From NCBI RefSeq assembly GCF_003991195.1, contig NZ_RCWL01000009.1, positions 1 to 64,000 on the forward strand: a stretch of DNA of 64,000 bases, read 5' to 3'. Source of the DNA: Gynurincola endophyticus. Lineage in GTDB: Bacteria; Bacteroidota; Bacteroidia; Chitinophagales; Chitinophagaceae. Below the pieces are notes generated by a model, which saw only the letters and a list, made by a program, of their open reading frames with translations, was not told the origin of the DNA and did not search any database. The translations under genes and the position numbers were made by a program. Positions 8,350 to 17,413 of this stretch are shown here, one piece after another (position 1 is the first letter of the stretch; the number at the start of each line of letters is the position of its first letter).

Positions 8350-9369
8350 ATGAGAAAGAAAACATCAATGAAAGATATTGCAGCTCAGCTCGGTGTTTCC
8401 ACCGCATTGGTGTCGTACGTTCTGAACGACAAATATCCTGATCGCATTAATGCCCATACGGCGCAGAAAATTCGTGACCTGGCTGCTGAGCTGCAATACC
8501 AGCCGAACCAGATCGCGAAAAGCTTAAAAAACGCAAAAACATTTACCATCGGGTTGATTATAGCCGATATCTCGAACTTATTCTACTCAAGCATCGCACG
8601 TGTGATTGAAGATGAAGCTAAACTGCATCAATACAATGTGATTTTCGGTAGCGCTGATGAAAATCTTACCAAGTTCGAAGAGTTGCTGAAAGTTTTTGTA
8701 AGCCGGCAGGTTGATGGAATTATCCTCGCCTCCCCGGAAGGTTCTGAGTCTTGTTTTCAGTTTCTCACCGAAAGAAATATTCCTTTTGTGGTGATTGACC
8801 GTTTTTATCCGAATCATAAAGACGTGAATGCTGTTTTCATTGACAACTATAAAGCTTCCTTTGAAGCCATTGAACACCTTTCACAACAAGGATTTAAAAA
8901 TACCGCACTTGTTACACTCGCTTCCAAACTCCACCACTTACAACTCCGTACAAAAGGTTTTGAAGATGGAGCGAAGCAATTTCAAAATAATATTTGTCCT
9001 ACCATCCTGGAAATACCCGAAGATATTTTAAGTGAAGAAGTAGAAAAACGGATACTTCAATTGCTGAAGAACCGGAATGATATAGACTCTGTTTATTTCA
9101 CCACGAACAAAATTGCCATTGAAGGATTAGCGGTTTTAGCTAAATATAAAATTGCCGTACCGCACGACGTGGGCGTGATTTGTTTCGATGAAGCGGATGC
9201 TTATAAAATCTTCAATACATCCATTACCTATATAAAACAACCCCTGAGGCAGATCGGACATGAAGTTGTTGAGCTATTGATGTCATTAATGAATGGCAAT
9301 AAGTTGAACAAACATATAATGTTAGATACGACACTCGTGGAAGGCAACTCCTCCAAAATGTTTTGCTGA
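8350..9369 (+). CDS. LacI-family transcriptional regulator of the GDPD/SusCD/ABC locus
   Basis: This 339-residue protein has an N-terminal LacI helix-turn-helix (residues 6-50: SMKDIAAQLGVSTALVSYVLN, followed by the hinge-helix segment NQIAKSLKNAKT). A periplasmic-binding-protein-like effector domain follows (FTIGLIIADISNLFYSSIARVIEDEA onwards). It opens the catabolic operon, with susC 38 bases downstream. The palindrome directly before its ATG and the similar one at 7256 are the natural targets. The effector is unknown; a sugar, polyol or phosphorylated product of the pathway is the obvious guess. The ATG at 8350 places the helix-turn-helix at the usual distance from the N terminus. Confidence 0.93.
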   Translation: MRKKTSMKDIAAQLGVSTALVSYVLNDKYPDRINAHTAQKIRDLAAELQYQPNQIAKSLKNAKTFTIGLIIADISNLFYSSIARVIEDEAKLHQYNVIFGSADENLTKFEELLKVFVSRQVDGIILASPEGSESCFQFLTERNIPFVVIDRFYPNHKDVNAVFIDNYKASFEAIEHLSQQGFKNTALVTLASKLHHLQLRTKGFEDGAKQFQNNICPTILEIPEDILSEEVEKRILQLLKNRNDIDSVYFTTNKIAIEGLAVLAKYKIAVPHDVGVICFDEADAYKIFNTSITYIKQPLRQIGHEVVELLMSLMNGNKLNKHIMLDTTLVEGNSSKMFC

Positions 9370-9407
9370 TACGGTACGTAGCTAGCCCCAAACTTTTATT
9401 CATCAAC

Positions 9408-12400
9408 ATGAAAGCGAAAAAGTTAAAAACTCGGACGGCAGCTCCACTAAGTGGAATGTTATTAATGTTATTGCTGAATGGAGAGGCTTCAGCCAATAAC
9501 GACTACCGGTACAAAATGAACCCGGCAGCCAACCTAACCACACACGGTTTTGCAAATTGGTTGCAAGACAAAAAACTATCAGGAAAAGTAAAAGATGCAG
9601 CAGGTGAACCTATATCAGGGGCTACTGTATTCTTTAAAAGCGACCCCAAAAAAGTGTATCAGACCGATACAAACGGGGTGTTCTCTGTTCCGTTTACCAA
9701 AGACGGTGATGTACTGGTCATTACCAGTGTAGGAACAAAATCACAAGAGCTCGTAATCAGCGGTGAGCAGCTTTTCATGGATATTTTCATGGAAGCTAAG
9801 GCTGCCGACCTGGATGAAGTAGTGGTGGTTGGATATGGTACGCAGCTAAAAAGAAAAGTAACCGCTGCCGTTGGAAAAGTAGAAGGAAAATCATTAGAAA
9901 GCTTGCCAATTAACTCTTTGGGCGACGGGTTAAAAGGAAAGGTAGCCGGTATGAATGTATACACTACCGATCAGCAACCCGGTGAAAACCCCAGCTTCCG
10001 TATTCGTGGTGGTTCTTCTATTAACCAGACCAATGCGCCCATTGTTGTAGTTGACGGTGTGGTGCGTGATTTAAGCGGTATCAACCCGAATGATATCGAA
10101 TCAATTGAAGTATTGAAAGATGCGGCTTCTGCTGCTATTTACGGAGCCCGCGCCTCCAATGGTATCGTAATGGTGACTACAAAACGGGGCGTTTCTAAAA
10201 AACCTCAGATTTTGTTTGAATCATCTGCAGCACATCAGTCTCCTGCACAATTGTTCGACCTGATGAATGCAGAAGATTATTTAAGATATATGCGCCCGGC
10301 TATTGCTGAAGGTAAATATCCCCAACGCAACTTCCAGAACGGATTCTCTACCAGCTCTGCTAATACAGACGCTTCTATGTGGAGTACCAGATACCTTCAA
10401 CCCGGTGAAACCGTACCGGCAGGATGGAAGTCTATGCCGGATCCTCTCGACCCTGCAAAAATTTTAGTATTCGAAGACAATGATTTCCAAAAACGTTTTT
10501 TTGATAACTCTACCTGGACAAACCATTATGTTGGTATCAACGGTGCCAGCGATGTGGTAAAATATAACGCTTCTGCCGGTTATACCAATGACGGCGGTAT
10601 CGGTATCGGAACCAGCTATGAAAGATTCACCATGAGAGGTAATATGGATATTAAAATTACCGATCGGCTGAATTTTATGACCAGTTACGATTATGCACAC
10701 ACTGAATTGGAAGATTACCCGGGAAATAAAAGAAACTCTGTACAAAGAGGACTTTCAACACCTTTTACTCACCGGCTTTATAACGTGGCTACCGGCTTAC
10801 CGGAAAAAGGATACAACGGATCTACTCCGACACCTGACTGGTATGAGTATTATTATGACAGAAGTCAGACGACCAAACGAAATACGATTTCAGCGAGACT
10901 GAATTATCAGCTGAATAAAAAATTGTCGTTTACCGGTATGTTGACGAATTTCAACCGCCATACCCGCGGATACAATTTCCAGAAGGCCAATGAATATGTA
11001 GGACTACGCGAAACCAATGAGTCGTTTTCAGAGTTGAATCGATTAAACCTGCAGGCATTTGCCAATTATAAAAATAAATGGGGCAACCACAATTTCGAAG
11101 CCGTGATCGGTACCGAATATATGAAAGACAGAAACAATGCTTTTGCGGCTTCTGTTACCGGTGCTGCATCTGACAAAGTACCTACCTTAACAGCCGGCGC
11201 TATCCCGGGTATGCCGACGTCAGGAAGAACCAGCGAAGTACTGATTTCTTATTTCACACGTCTGAACTATGACTACAAAGACCGTTATCTGCTCAGCTTT
11301 ACCATGCGTGCAGACGGGTCTTCAAAGTTCCTGGGTGATAATGTATGGGGCTATTTCCCCGCCGCATCGGCAGGATATATCATTTCTGAAGAAGACTGGT
11401 GGAAGAATGCTGACTTCAGTAATGTTGTTAACAGCTTCAAGCTGAGAACTTCTTATGGTTTAACCGGTAATAATTCTATCGCACTTTTTGATGCCCAGGG
11501 TAATTATTCTACTTCAGGACGGTATAACGGTGCATCGGCAATTATTACCTCCACCATGCCAAATCCAACCCTGAGATGGGAAACCACCCAACAGTTAGAT
11601 ATTGGTTTTGACGCAGGGTTATTCAATAACAGAATCAACTTCGGGGTAGATTATTTTAATAAAATCACCAATGATTTATTATTCAATCAACCTTTACCAA
11701 ATACGTCAGGGTATTCTACTGTAATGATGAATATCGGTAAAGTAAAATACTACGGGTTAGAATTCCATATTTCATCAACCAATATTGCTACTAAAAACTT
11801 TACCTGGACGACCAACTTCAATTATGGTTATGTAATGAACCAGGTATTGAAACTTCCTGAAAACGGAAGAGATAAAAACCGTATCGGTGGTGTGGCACTG
11901 GCAGATGGAACTGCTTTTGGCGGTATTGCCGAAGGAGAAAGATTATTCCGTATTTACGGTTATGTAGTGGATAGAATTTTAGAAACACCTGCACAGGCAG
12001 CAGGAGCTATGTATGATGCACAATCGAATGGATTCAGCAATACAGACGGATTGTCAATTACCGGCCGTAAAAACGTAGGTGATTACGAATGGGTGAACAG
12101 ACCGGGTTCTTCTTTGAGAAACGGCGAAGACCAGATCAATGCAGAAGACCAGTTTTTGTTGGGCTATACTATGCCGCATACAACCGGGGGTATTACCAAC
12201 AACTTCCAGTATAAAAACTGGACACTGAACGTAGCAATGGATTTTGCACTCGGACATACCGTGCAAAATTACCTGCAGGAACGTTACTTTATGGGAACCT
12301 TCAATTACAATTATAACCTCACCAATGAGGTAAAAAAAGCCTGGACCCAACCCGGCGATAATACACCTTATGCTAAATTCACTGCTAACGATGCTGATGA

Positions 12401-12680
12401 CGGTAGCAGAAACTATTCAAGAGTGTCGAATGTTTTCAGTGAAAAAGGTGATTACCTGTGTTTAAGAGATGTTACACTGGCTTATCAGTTACCACAAGCG
12501 TTCTTAGCTAAATACAAGATTAAGAACGTAGTGGCTTATGTATCCGGCCAGAACCTTCATTACTTCACAAAAGTAACAGGAGTTGCTCCTGAAATGGGTA
12601 CCGGTTCTACTTATGATACCGACTATAACCCATATCCTGCTTCAAGAAGAGTAGCATTAGGTTTAAAAGTGACTTTATAA
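9408..12680 (+). CDS. SusC-type TonB-dependent outer-membrane transporter
   Basis: The protein has 1090 residues. I chose ATG 9408 (MKAKKLKTRTAAPLSG) because it gives a signal peptide; an upstream in-frame start at 9363 would overlap lacI and precede the signal with 15 odd residues. After the signal come a carboxypeptidase-regulatory-like domain (SGKVKDAAGEPISGATV), the TonB plug with the SusC marks VVVGYGTQ and RIRGGSSINQTNAPIVVVDG, IESIEVLKDAASAAIYGARASNG, and a 22-strand barrel ending in VALGLKVTL. It forms the outer-membrane channel with the SusD-like lipoprotein encoded 19 bases downstream. The substrate is inferred from neighbours to be a phosphodiester-linked polyol or sugar oligomer. 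Confidence 0.96.
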   Translation: MKAKKLKTRTAAPLSGMLLMLLLNGEASANNDYRYKMNPAANLTTHGFANWLQDKKLSGKVKDAAGEPISGATVFFKSDPKKVYQTDTNGVFSVPFTKDGDVLVITSVGTKSQELVISGEQLFMDIFMEAKAADLDEVVVVGYGTQLKRKVTAAVGKVEGKSLESLPINSLGDGLKGKVAGMNVYTTDQQPGENPSFRIRGGSSINQTNAPIVVVDGVVRDLSGINPNDIESIEVLKDAASAAIYGARASNGIVMVTTKRGVSKKPQILFESSAAHQSPAQLFDLMNAEDYLRYMRPAIAEGKYPQRNFQNGFSTSSANTDASMWSTRYLQPGETVPAGWKSMPDPLDPAKILVFEDNDFQKRFFDNSTWTNHYVGINGASDVVKYNASAGYTNDGGIGIGTSYERFTMRGNMDIKITDRLNFMTSYDYAHTELEDYPGNKRNSVQRGLSTPFTHRLYNVATGLPEKGYNGSTPTPDWYEYYYDRSQTTKRNTISARLNYQLNKKLSFTGMLTNFNRHTRGYNFQKANEYVGLRETNESFSELNRLNLQAFANYKNKWGNHNFEAVIGTEYMKDRNNAFAASVTGAASDKVPTLTAGAIPGMPTSGRTSEVLISYFTRLNYDYKDRYLLSFTMRADGSSKFLGDNVWGYFPAASAGYIISEEDWWKNADFSNVVNSFKLRTSYGLTGNNSIALFDAQGNYSTSGRYNGASAIITSTMPNPTLRWETTQQLDIGFDAGLFNNRINFGVDYFNKITNDLLFNQPLPNTSGYSTVMMNIGKVKYYGLEFHISSTNIATKNFTWTTNFNYGYVMNQVLKLPENGRDKNRIGGVALADGTAFGGIAEGERLFRIYGYVVDRILETPAQAAGAMYDAQSNGFSNTDGLSITGRKNVGDYEWVNRPGSSLRNGEDQINAEDQFLLGYTMPHTTGGITNNFQYKNWTLNVAMDFALGHTVQNYLQERYFMGTFNYNYNLTNEVKKAWTQPGDNTPYAKFTANDADDGSRNYSRVSNVFSEKGDYLCLRDVTLAYQLPQAFLAKYKIKNVVAYVSGQNLHYFTKVTGVAPEMGTGSTYDTDYNPYPASRRVALGLKVTL

Positions 12681-12699
12681 TTTATTAATTGAAAGTATT

Positions 12700-14163
12700 A
12701 TGAAACTGAAATATATAATTCCGGTAATAGTTGGCTTATCACTGGTTGCTTGTCATAAAGATTTAGACATTCCGCAAAATAGCCAGCTGGTTTCAAAAGA
12801 TATGTGGAAAGATGAAGCGGATGCTGTGGCTGCTGTAAGGGGGGCACATAGTTTAATGCGTACTGCTTTTAGTCAGGGGCTGGTATACTGGGGCGAATAC
12901 AGAACCGGTTTATGGGGGCCTGGTAACCACGGTGGTTTAACTCAGGCAGAAAGAGATCAGGTGTATCAAAGCTCTATGAACTCAACCCACACACGTGCAG
13001 ATTGGGAACAATTGTACAGAACCATCAATATGGCGAATCTTATTTTGAAGTATACGCCTGATATTAATTTTGTATCTGCCGCTACTCAAAACGAAATGAT
13101 GGCAAATGCCTATTTCATCAGAGCAAATTGTTATTACTGGATTGCCCGTATCTGGGGAGATGCTCCTTTAGTTTTAGAAGGTACCGAATCACCCACTCAA
13201 AACCTGTTTCCTTCCCGTGCACCTGTGGCACAGGTACTGGCACAGGTAGAAAGTGATATTCAGGCAGGAATTGAAACCATGCCCGCCAATATTACCAGCA
13301 GAAAGCAGGCATCCCTGGCTTCTTTAAATATGCTGAAAGCCGATTATTCTCTTTGGATGTATAAAGTTCGCAACGCCGGCCAAAACTATCTGACCGCTGC
13401 TGAAACTGCCGTTACTGCGGTTAAATCATACGGCCACCTGGCTTTAAGTGCCAGTTATGCAAACGTTTTTAACGTGGCTACCGAAAGTGGTACTGAAATC
13501 ATTTATGCCTGGAACTATCAGCAGGAAGAATATACCGGTGGTTATCCGGCCGATTACCAGTTCAACTCTGCTACTGTAACTGCTGCCTATCATTTCAATC
13601 CGGTAGTAGTAGGAACAGGACAACAATGGACTTTCTATACCAACGCTTATGGAAATATTCTGAAAGAGGTTCCGGCAGATACCAGACTGCTCACCAACTA
13701 TCAGACCTTCCACGATCCTCAGATGAATCAAACCTTCAACTTTACCAATAAATACAAAGGTTCGTGGATCAATAACACACTGGTGCTGGATGCCGATATC
13801 ATTCTCTACCGTCTAGCAGATGCTTATATGTTCGATGCTGAAATCAAATTGTATAATGATGATATCCCCGGAGCTATACAAGCCGTTAATCTGGTGGTAA
13901 AAAGAGCGTACGGAACAGATAATTATTACTCTTTGTCGCAAACTCCGGCAGACGCTAAAGCAATTATTGTAAAAGAAAGACTGAAAGAATTTCCTGCTGA
14001 AGGTAAGTTATGGTGGGACCTTATCCGCCTGGATGCTGTATTTGATTACAACACACATCTGGCTGCAAAACAAGGACAACCCAATATTCTTTTATGGCCT
14101 TTAAGTAATAATTCGATTAATGATAACCCGAACTTAGGTGGACAAACACCGGGCTGGAATTAA
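12700..14163 (+). CDS. SusD/RagB-family substrate-binding lipoprotein
   Basis: A 487-residue surface lipoprotein with signal peptide and lipobox (LVAC, Cys18). The SusD family is recognisable from MWKDEADAVAAVRGAHSLM, the YFIRANCYYWIARIWGDAPLV helix pair, ILYRLADAYMFDAEI and the C-terminal VKERLKEFPAEGKLWWDLIR. It is the lid and binding partner of the SusC channel encoded just upstream. Its aromatic-rich binding face would set the specificity of the locus. It is followed by another surface lipoprotein after 19 bases. Confidence 0.96.
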   Translation: MKLKYIIPVIVGLSLVACHKDLDIPQNSQLVSKDMWKDEADAVAAVRGAHSLMRTAFSQGLVYWGEYRTGLWGPGNHGGLTQAERDQVYQSSMNSTHTRADWEQLYRTINMANLILKYTPDINFVSAATQNEMMANAYFIRANCYYWIARIWGDAPLVLEGTESPTQNLFPSRAPVAQVLAQVESDIQAGIETMPANITSRKQASLASLNMLKADYSLWMYKVRNAGQNYLTAAETAVTAVKSYGHLALSASYANVFNVATESGTEIIYAWNYQQEEYTGGYPADYQFNSATVTAAYHFNPVVVGTGQQWTFYTNAYGNILKEVPADTRLLTNYQTFHDPQMNQTFNFTNKYKGSWINNTLVLDADIILYRLADAYMFDAEIKLYNDDIPGAIQAVNLVVKRAYGTDNYYSLSQTPADAKAIIVKERLKEFPAEGKLWWDLIRLDAVFDYNTHLAAKQGQPNILLWPLSNNSINDNPNLGGQTPGWN

Positions 14164-14182
14164 TCTCTAAACTATAGATACA

Positions 14183-15574
14183 ATGAAAAATATTCTATTA
14201 TATACATGTACGTTTGCAGCATTGCTCACAGGTATGGTAGCTTGTGATAAAATTGCAGCAACTGATGATGTACCACATACTCAAAGCGCACGTTTAACCG
14301 TACAGGACACACTGGTAAAAGTACCGGCAACAGCAGGAGTGGCTTCGAATATCGTAGTCGTTTCAGGTGATAACAAAAACTGGAATGTTACCAGTAATGA
14401 TTCATGGATCAAAGTTTCAAAAGGACAAACGAATACCAATGGTGTAACCGAATCTACAGTAGAAATTGCTGTTGAAGCAAATACTTATTATTCACGCTAT
14501 GGATCTGTAACATTAACACTGGAAGGATCATCTGCATCCAGAACTTTCAGAGTATTACAGGAATCGGCATTGGGTGACCCTTATATTACTATTGGTGATA
14601 ATAATCAACTCAATATCAGAGCAGCTCAATTAGACACTGCATTGACTGTTTCAACCAATCAATCAGTATATGAGGTAAACACCGAAGCTTCATGGATTAC
14701 TTTTACTAAAACAGCGAATCAGTTAACTGTTCATATTGCAGAAAATGAAGGACTGGTATCAAGAGTTGATTCTTTTACAGTGGTAGCAGGTACAACACCG
14801 CATATAGCAACTACCAAAATTGTTATTCGTCAGGCTAAACCCGACTCTGAAGATGAAATTACCATCAACGGAATTGAATTTGTGCGGGTGAAAGCAGGCA
14901 GCTTCTTTATGGGGGCACAAAATACCAATGCCGGCGGAACCAACTACTACAGCGCAGCTGCAGCTAATCAGATGCCGGTACACAAAGTAAATATTACCAA
15001 AGATTTTTATATCGGAAAATATGAACTTACCCAGGCCCAATATCAGGCTGTAATCGGGTCTAACCCTTCTTCTACCAAAGGGCTCAACAATCCGGTAGAA
15101 ATGGTTGACTATAACGAGGCCGTAAACTTTACCAGTCTGTTATCGCAACAGGTGGGCGTTACTTTCCGTTTACCAACAGAAGCCGAATGGGAATATGCCG
15201 CAAGAGGTGGTAGTGCATCACATCAGTTCATCTATTCAGGTTCAAATAATCCGCTGGAAGTGGCCTATCACTTTACTACAGGCGGAACAGAACGCGCTGA
15301 TGAAATTACCAAACCCGTTGGTTCTTATTTACCAAACTCTTTGGGTATTTATGATATGAGCGGAAACGTTTATGAGTGGTGTTTGGATAAACAGGTTAGT
15401 TACACTGCTGCCGAAAAAACCGATCCGGTTGGAACAACCGGTAACAACATTCTTCGCGGCGGCAGTTGGTACCACAATGCAGCTTCACAGGCAGTGAGTT
15501 ACCGTGGTAGCAATTCAGCCGACTTTAAAAGAGCTTATTTAGGTTTCCGCATTATTTACGTTCCCGAACAATAG
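14183..15574 (+). CDS. BACON-BACON-SUMF1/FGE-fold lipoprotein without catalytic cysteines
   Basis: The 463-residue lipoprotein (MVAC, Cys21) has two BACON-like immunoglobulin-type repeats (about residues 35-130 and 130-220: NDSWIKVS and EASWITF mark them). A formylglycine-generating-enzyme fold follows from about residue 230 (EFVRVKAGSFFMGA, YELTQAQYQAVIGSNPS, RLPTEAEWEYAARGG, GIYDMSGNVYEWC, ILRGGSWYHNA). In true sulfatase-modifying enzymes the segment after RGGS carries the catalytic cysteines; here it reads WYHNAASQAVSYRGS, without cysteine. It is therefore more likely a surface-binding or structural component than an oxidase. BACON domains often bind glycans or mucin-like material, and its place after SusD suggests an SGBP-like role. 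Confidence 0.85.
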   Translation: MKNILLYTCTFAALLTGMVACDKIAATDDVPHTQSARLTVQDTLVKVPATAGVASNIVVVSGDNKNWNVTSNDSWIKVSKGQTNTNGVTESTVEIAVEANTYYSRYGSVTLTLEGSSASRTFRVLQESALGDPYITIGDNNQLNIRAAQLDTALTVSTNQSVYEVNTEASWITFTKTANQLTVHIAENEGLVSRVDSFTVVAGTTPHIATTKIVIRQAKPDSEDEITINGIEFVRVKAGSFFMGAQNTNAGGTNYYSAAAANQMPVHKVNITKDFYIGKYELTQAQYQAVIGSNPSSTKGLNNPVEMVDYNEAVNFTSLLSQQVGVTFRLPTEAEWEYAARGGSASHQFIYSGSNNPLEVAYHFTTGGTERADEITKPVGSYLPNSLGIYDMSGNVYEWCLDKQVSYTAAEKTDPVGTTGNNILRGGSWYHNAASQAVSYRGSNSADFKRAYLGFRIIYVPEQ

Positions 15575-15578
15575 TATC

Positions 15579-16364
15579 ATGATGAAAAAAATGATTTTTA
15601 TTAGCCTCGTTTTATTGAGCGGCCTCCAACTGTCTGCTCAAATGGGTTGGAATGGAGTAGTAGCCCATCGAGGAGGTATTTATAACGATCCGGCTATTCC
15701 TGAAAATTCTATTGCGGCGCTGAAAAAATCAATCGAACTGGGATGTTATGCTGCAGAAATTGATGTACACCTCACCAAAGACCTCGTGCCTGTCGTTTTT
15801 CATGACCATGAATACAATGGTATGCACGTTGAAAAAGTTACTTATAATGATTTAAAAGGAATCAGGCTCTCCAACGGAGAGCCGATTCCTACTTTAGACC
15901 AGTATCTTAAAGTCGTAATGAACGATCCGAAAATCAGGTTATGGATAGATCTCAAACGCTCACAACTCGAACCTGAACGAAACGTTCTGCTGGCTCAATA
16001 TGTAGCACAGGTAATACAACAAAACTTTGCAGAAAAAAGAGCTGAAATCATTGCACCAATGTTTGACGCTATGATAAGAATAAAACAAATTGCTCCGCAG
16101 GTAAAGTTATATTACATTGGAGTAGATAAAACACCCGGAACGCTTAGGAATCTGGGGTTCGATGGTGTTAATCTCAGCTATAAACGGTTCGATAAAGAAT
16201 ACAGTATCACAGAAACAATCGCTGCCGGATTATACGTCGGAGCATATGTGATAGATGACCCCGTTGAAATGGAAAAACAAATTAAAAATGGGGTTCATTT
16301 TATTACTACCAATAAACCTGAAGTGCTGATTCAGGTGATTGAAAAATTAAAGAAAAAACTTTAA
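15579..16364 (+). CDS. Glycerophosphodiester phosphodiesterase, secreted (GDPD 2)
   Basis: The 261-residue protein has a signal peptide (MMKKMIFISLVLLSGLQLSAQ, cut after AQ likely) and no lipobox, so it is probably periplasmic. The GDPD signature is complete: VVAHRGGIYNDPAIPENS, AAEIDVHLTKD, VVFHDHEYNGM, LWIDLK. It differs enough from the other two GDPDs of the locus to suggest another substrate or cleavage position. It lies four bases after the BACON/FGE gene and 22 bases before the binding-protein gene. It could therefore release the sugar or polyol that the ABC importer then takes up. Two start codons (15579, 15582) are equally possible. Confidence 0.9.
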   Translation: MMKKMIFISLVLLSGLQLSAQMGWNGVVAHRGGIYNDPAIPENSIAALKKSIELGCYAAEIDVHLTKDLVPVVFHDHEYNGMHVEKVTYNDLKGIRLSNGEPIPTLDQYLKVVMNDPKIRLWIDLKRSQLEPERNVLLAQYVAQVIQQNFAEKRAEIIAPMFDAMIRIKQIAPQVKLYYIGVDKTPGTLRNLGFDGVNLSYKRFDKEYSITETIAAGLYVGAYVIDDPVEMEKQIKNGVHFITTNKPEVLIQVIEKLKKKL

Positions 16365-16386
16365 CTCTCTTATAAATTGAAGCTGA

Positions 16387-17403
16387 ATGAGGAATCTGTT
16401 GTTTTATGTTTGGATAAGCCTTGGTTTCTTCGCAGGATGTATTCCGCCCGGCGAAAAAAATAAATCGGCTGCAAAAGCCAATACTGAAGTAGGTTATGCT
16501 TCTGTAAAAGATCTGTCGACTGTTAAAGTCGGCTATTGTACTCCGTCATTAGATGCTTCTTTCTATGTTGCTTTGGAAAATGCAGTTAAAAATACTGTTC
16601 TGGCTTATGGAATGCAATATCTTACTACTGACGGACAAGCTGATATTGCCAAACAGGTCATAGCTGTGGAAGATCTGCTCGCAAAAGGAATTGATGTGCT
16701 CATTCTGAACCCGATTGACCCACAGGCATTGACTCCCATCGTAAAAATGGCACGCGAACAGGGTGTGGCAGTTTTTGTGGTAGATAGTTATATTGAAGAA
16801 GAGGCGCCATATATTTCTGCTGTAGTGGCAGATAATCAGATGAATGGTGAACTGTTAGGAGCCTGGATTATTAAAAATATTAAAACCGATCTGAATATCG
16901 CTGTTATCAGCGGTAATCAGGGTAACCCGGTAGGTAGAGAAAAACGATTGGGTTTTATTCGCGGACTGGCAGATACCCAGTTACACGGTTCCGGTAAAGT
17001 CAATTTCAAAATAGTAGCACAAGGTTGGGGCGGCTGGACGAATAATGGCGGCTTAAAAGCAATGGAAGATATTCTGGTAGCACATCCATACATTAATGTG
17101 CTCTTTGCAGAAAATGATGCCATGGCAATGGGGGCACTCAAAGCCATCAGAGAAATGAATTTGCAAAGTAAGATTACCATTGTAGGATTTGACGGACAAA
17201 AAGATGCTTATGAGTTACTCAACAATGGTCAGTATGGCGCTACTGCACAAAACAGTCCTGCTATATTGGGTAAAACTGTTGTTGAAACTGTTGCCAGGTA
17301 TTTAAATGGCGAGGAAAATATCAAACGCATCACTTACACACCGTCGGTTTTGGTAGAACGCAGTAACGTTGCTCAGTTCTACGATCCTAATTCATTATTC
17401 TAA
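16387..17403 (+). CDS. Sugar ABC transporter substrate-binding lipoprotein (RbsB-like)
   Basis: This 338-residue protein has a lipobox (FAGC, Cys18) and the Peripla_BP_4 fold of ribose/galactose-type binding proteins: VKVGYCTPSLDASFYVALENAV, LILNPIDPQALTPIV, VFVVDSYIEEEAPYISAVVADN, FAENDAMAMGALKAIRE and ITIVGFDGQKDAYELL. In a Gram-negative cell it would be tethered in the periplasm and hand substrate to the permease encoded two genes on. Ribose-type ABC importers are less common in Bacteroidota than SusCD plus MFS systems, so their pairing here deserves note. The ligand is probably a free monosaccharide or polyol. Confidence 0.92.
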   Translation: MRNLLFYVWISLGFFAGCIPPGEKNKSAAKANTEVGYASVKDLSTVKVGYCTPSLDASFYVALENAVKNTVLAYGMQYLTTDGQADIAKQVIAVEDLLAKGIDVLILNPIDPQALTPIVKMAREQGVAVFVVDSYIEEEAPYISAVVADNQMNGELLGAWIIKNIKTDLNIAVISGNQGNPVGREKRLGFIRGLADTQLHGSGKVNFKIVAQGWGGWTNNGGLKAMEDILVAHPYINVLFAENDAMAMGALKAIREMNLQSKITIVGFDGQKDAYELLNNGQYGATAQNSPAILGKTVVETVARYLNGEENIKRITYTPSVLVERSNVAQFYDPNSLF

Positions 17404-17413
17404 ACCACCTGCT

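Noticed and set aside
9363-9407. Earlier in-frame start for susC overlapping lacI
   Set aside because: It would place 15 unlikely residues before the signal peptide; ATG 9408 is better.
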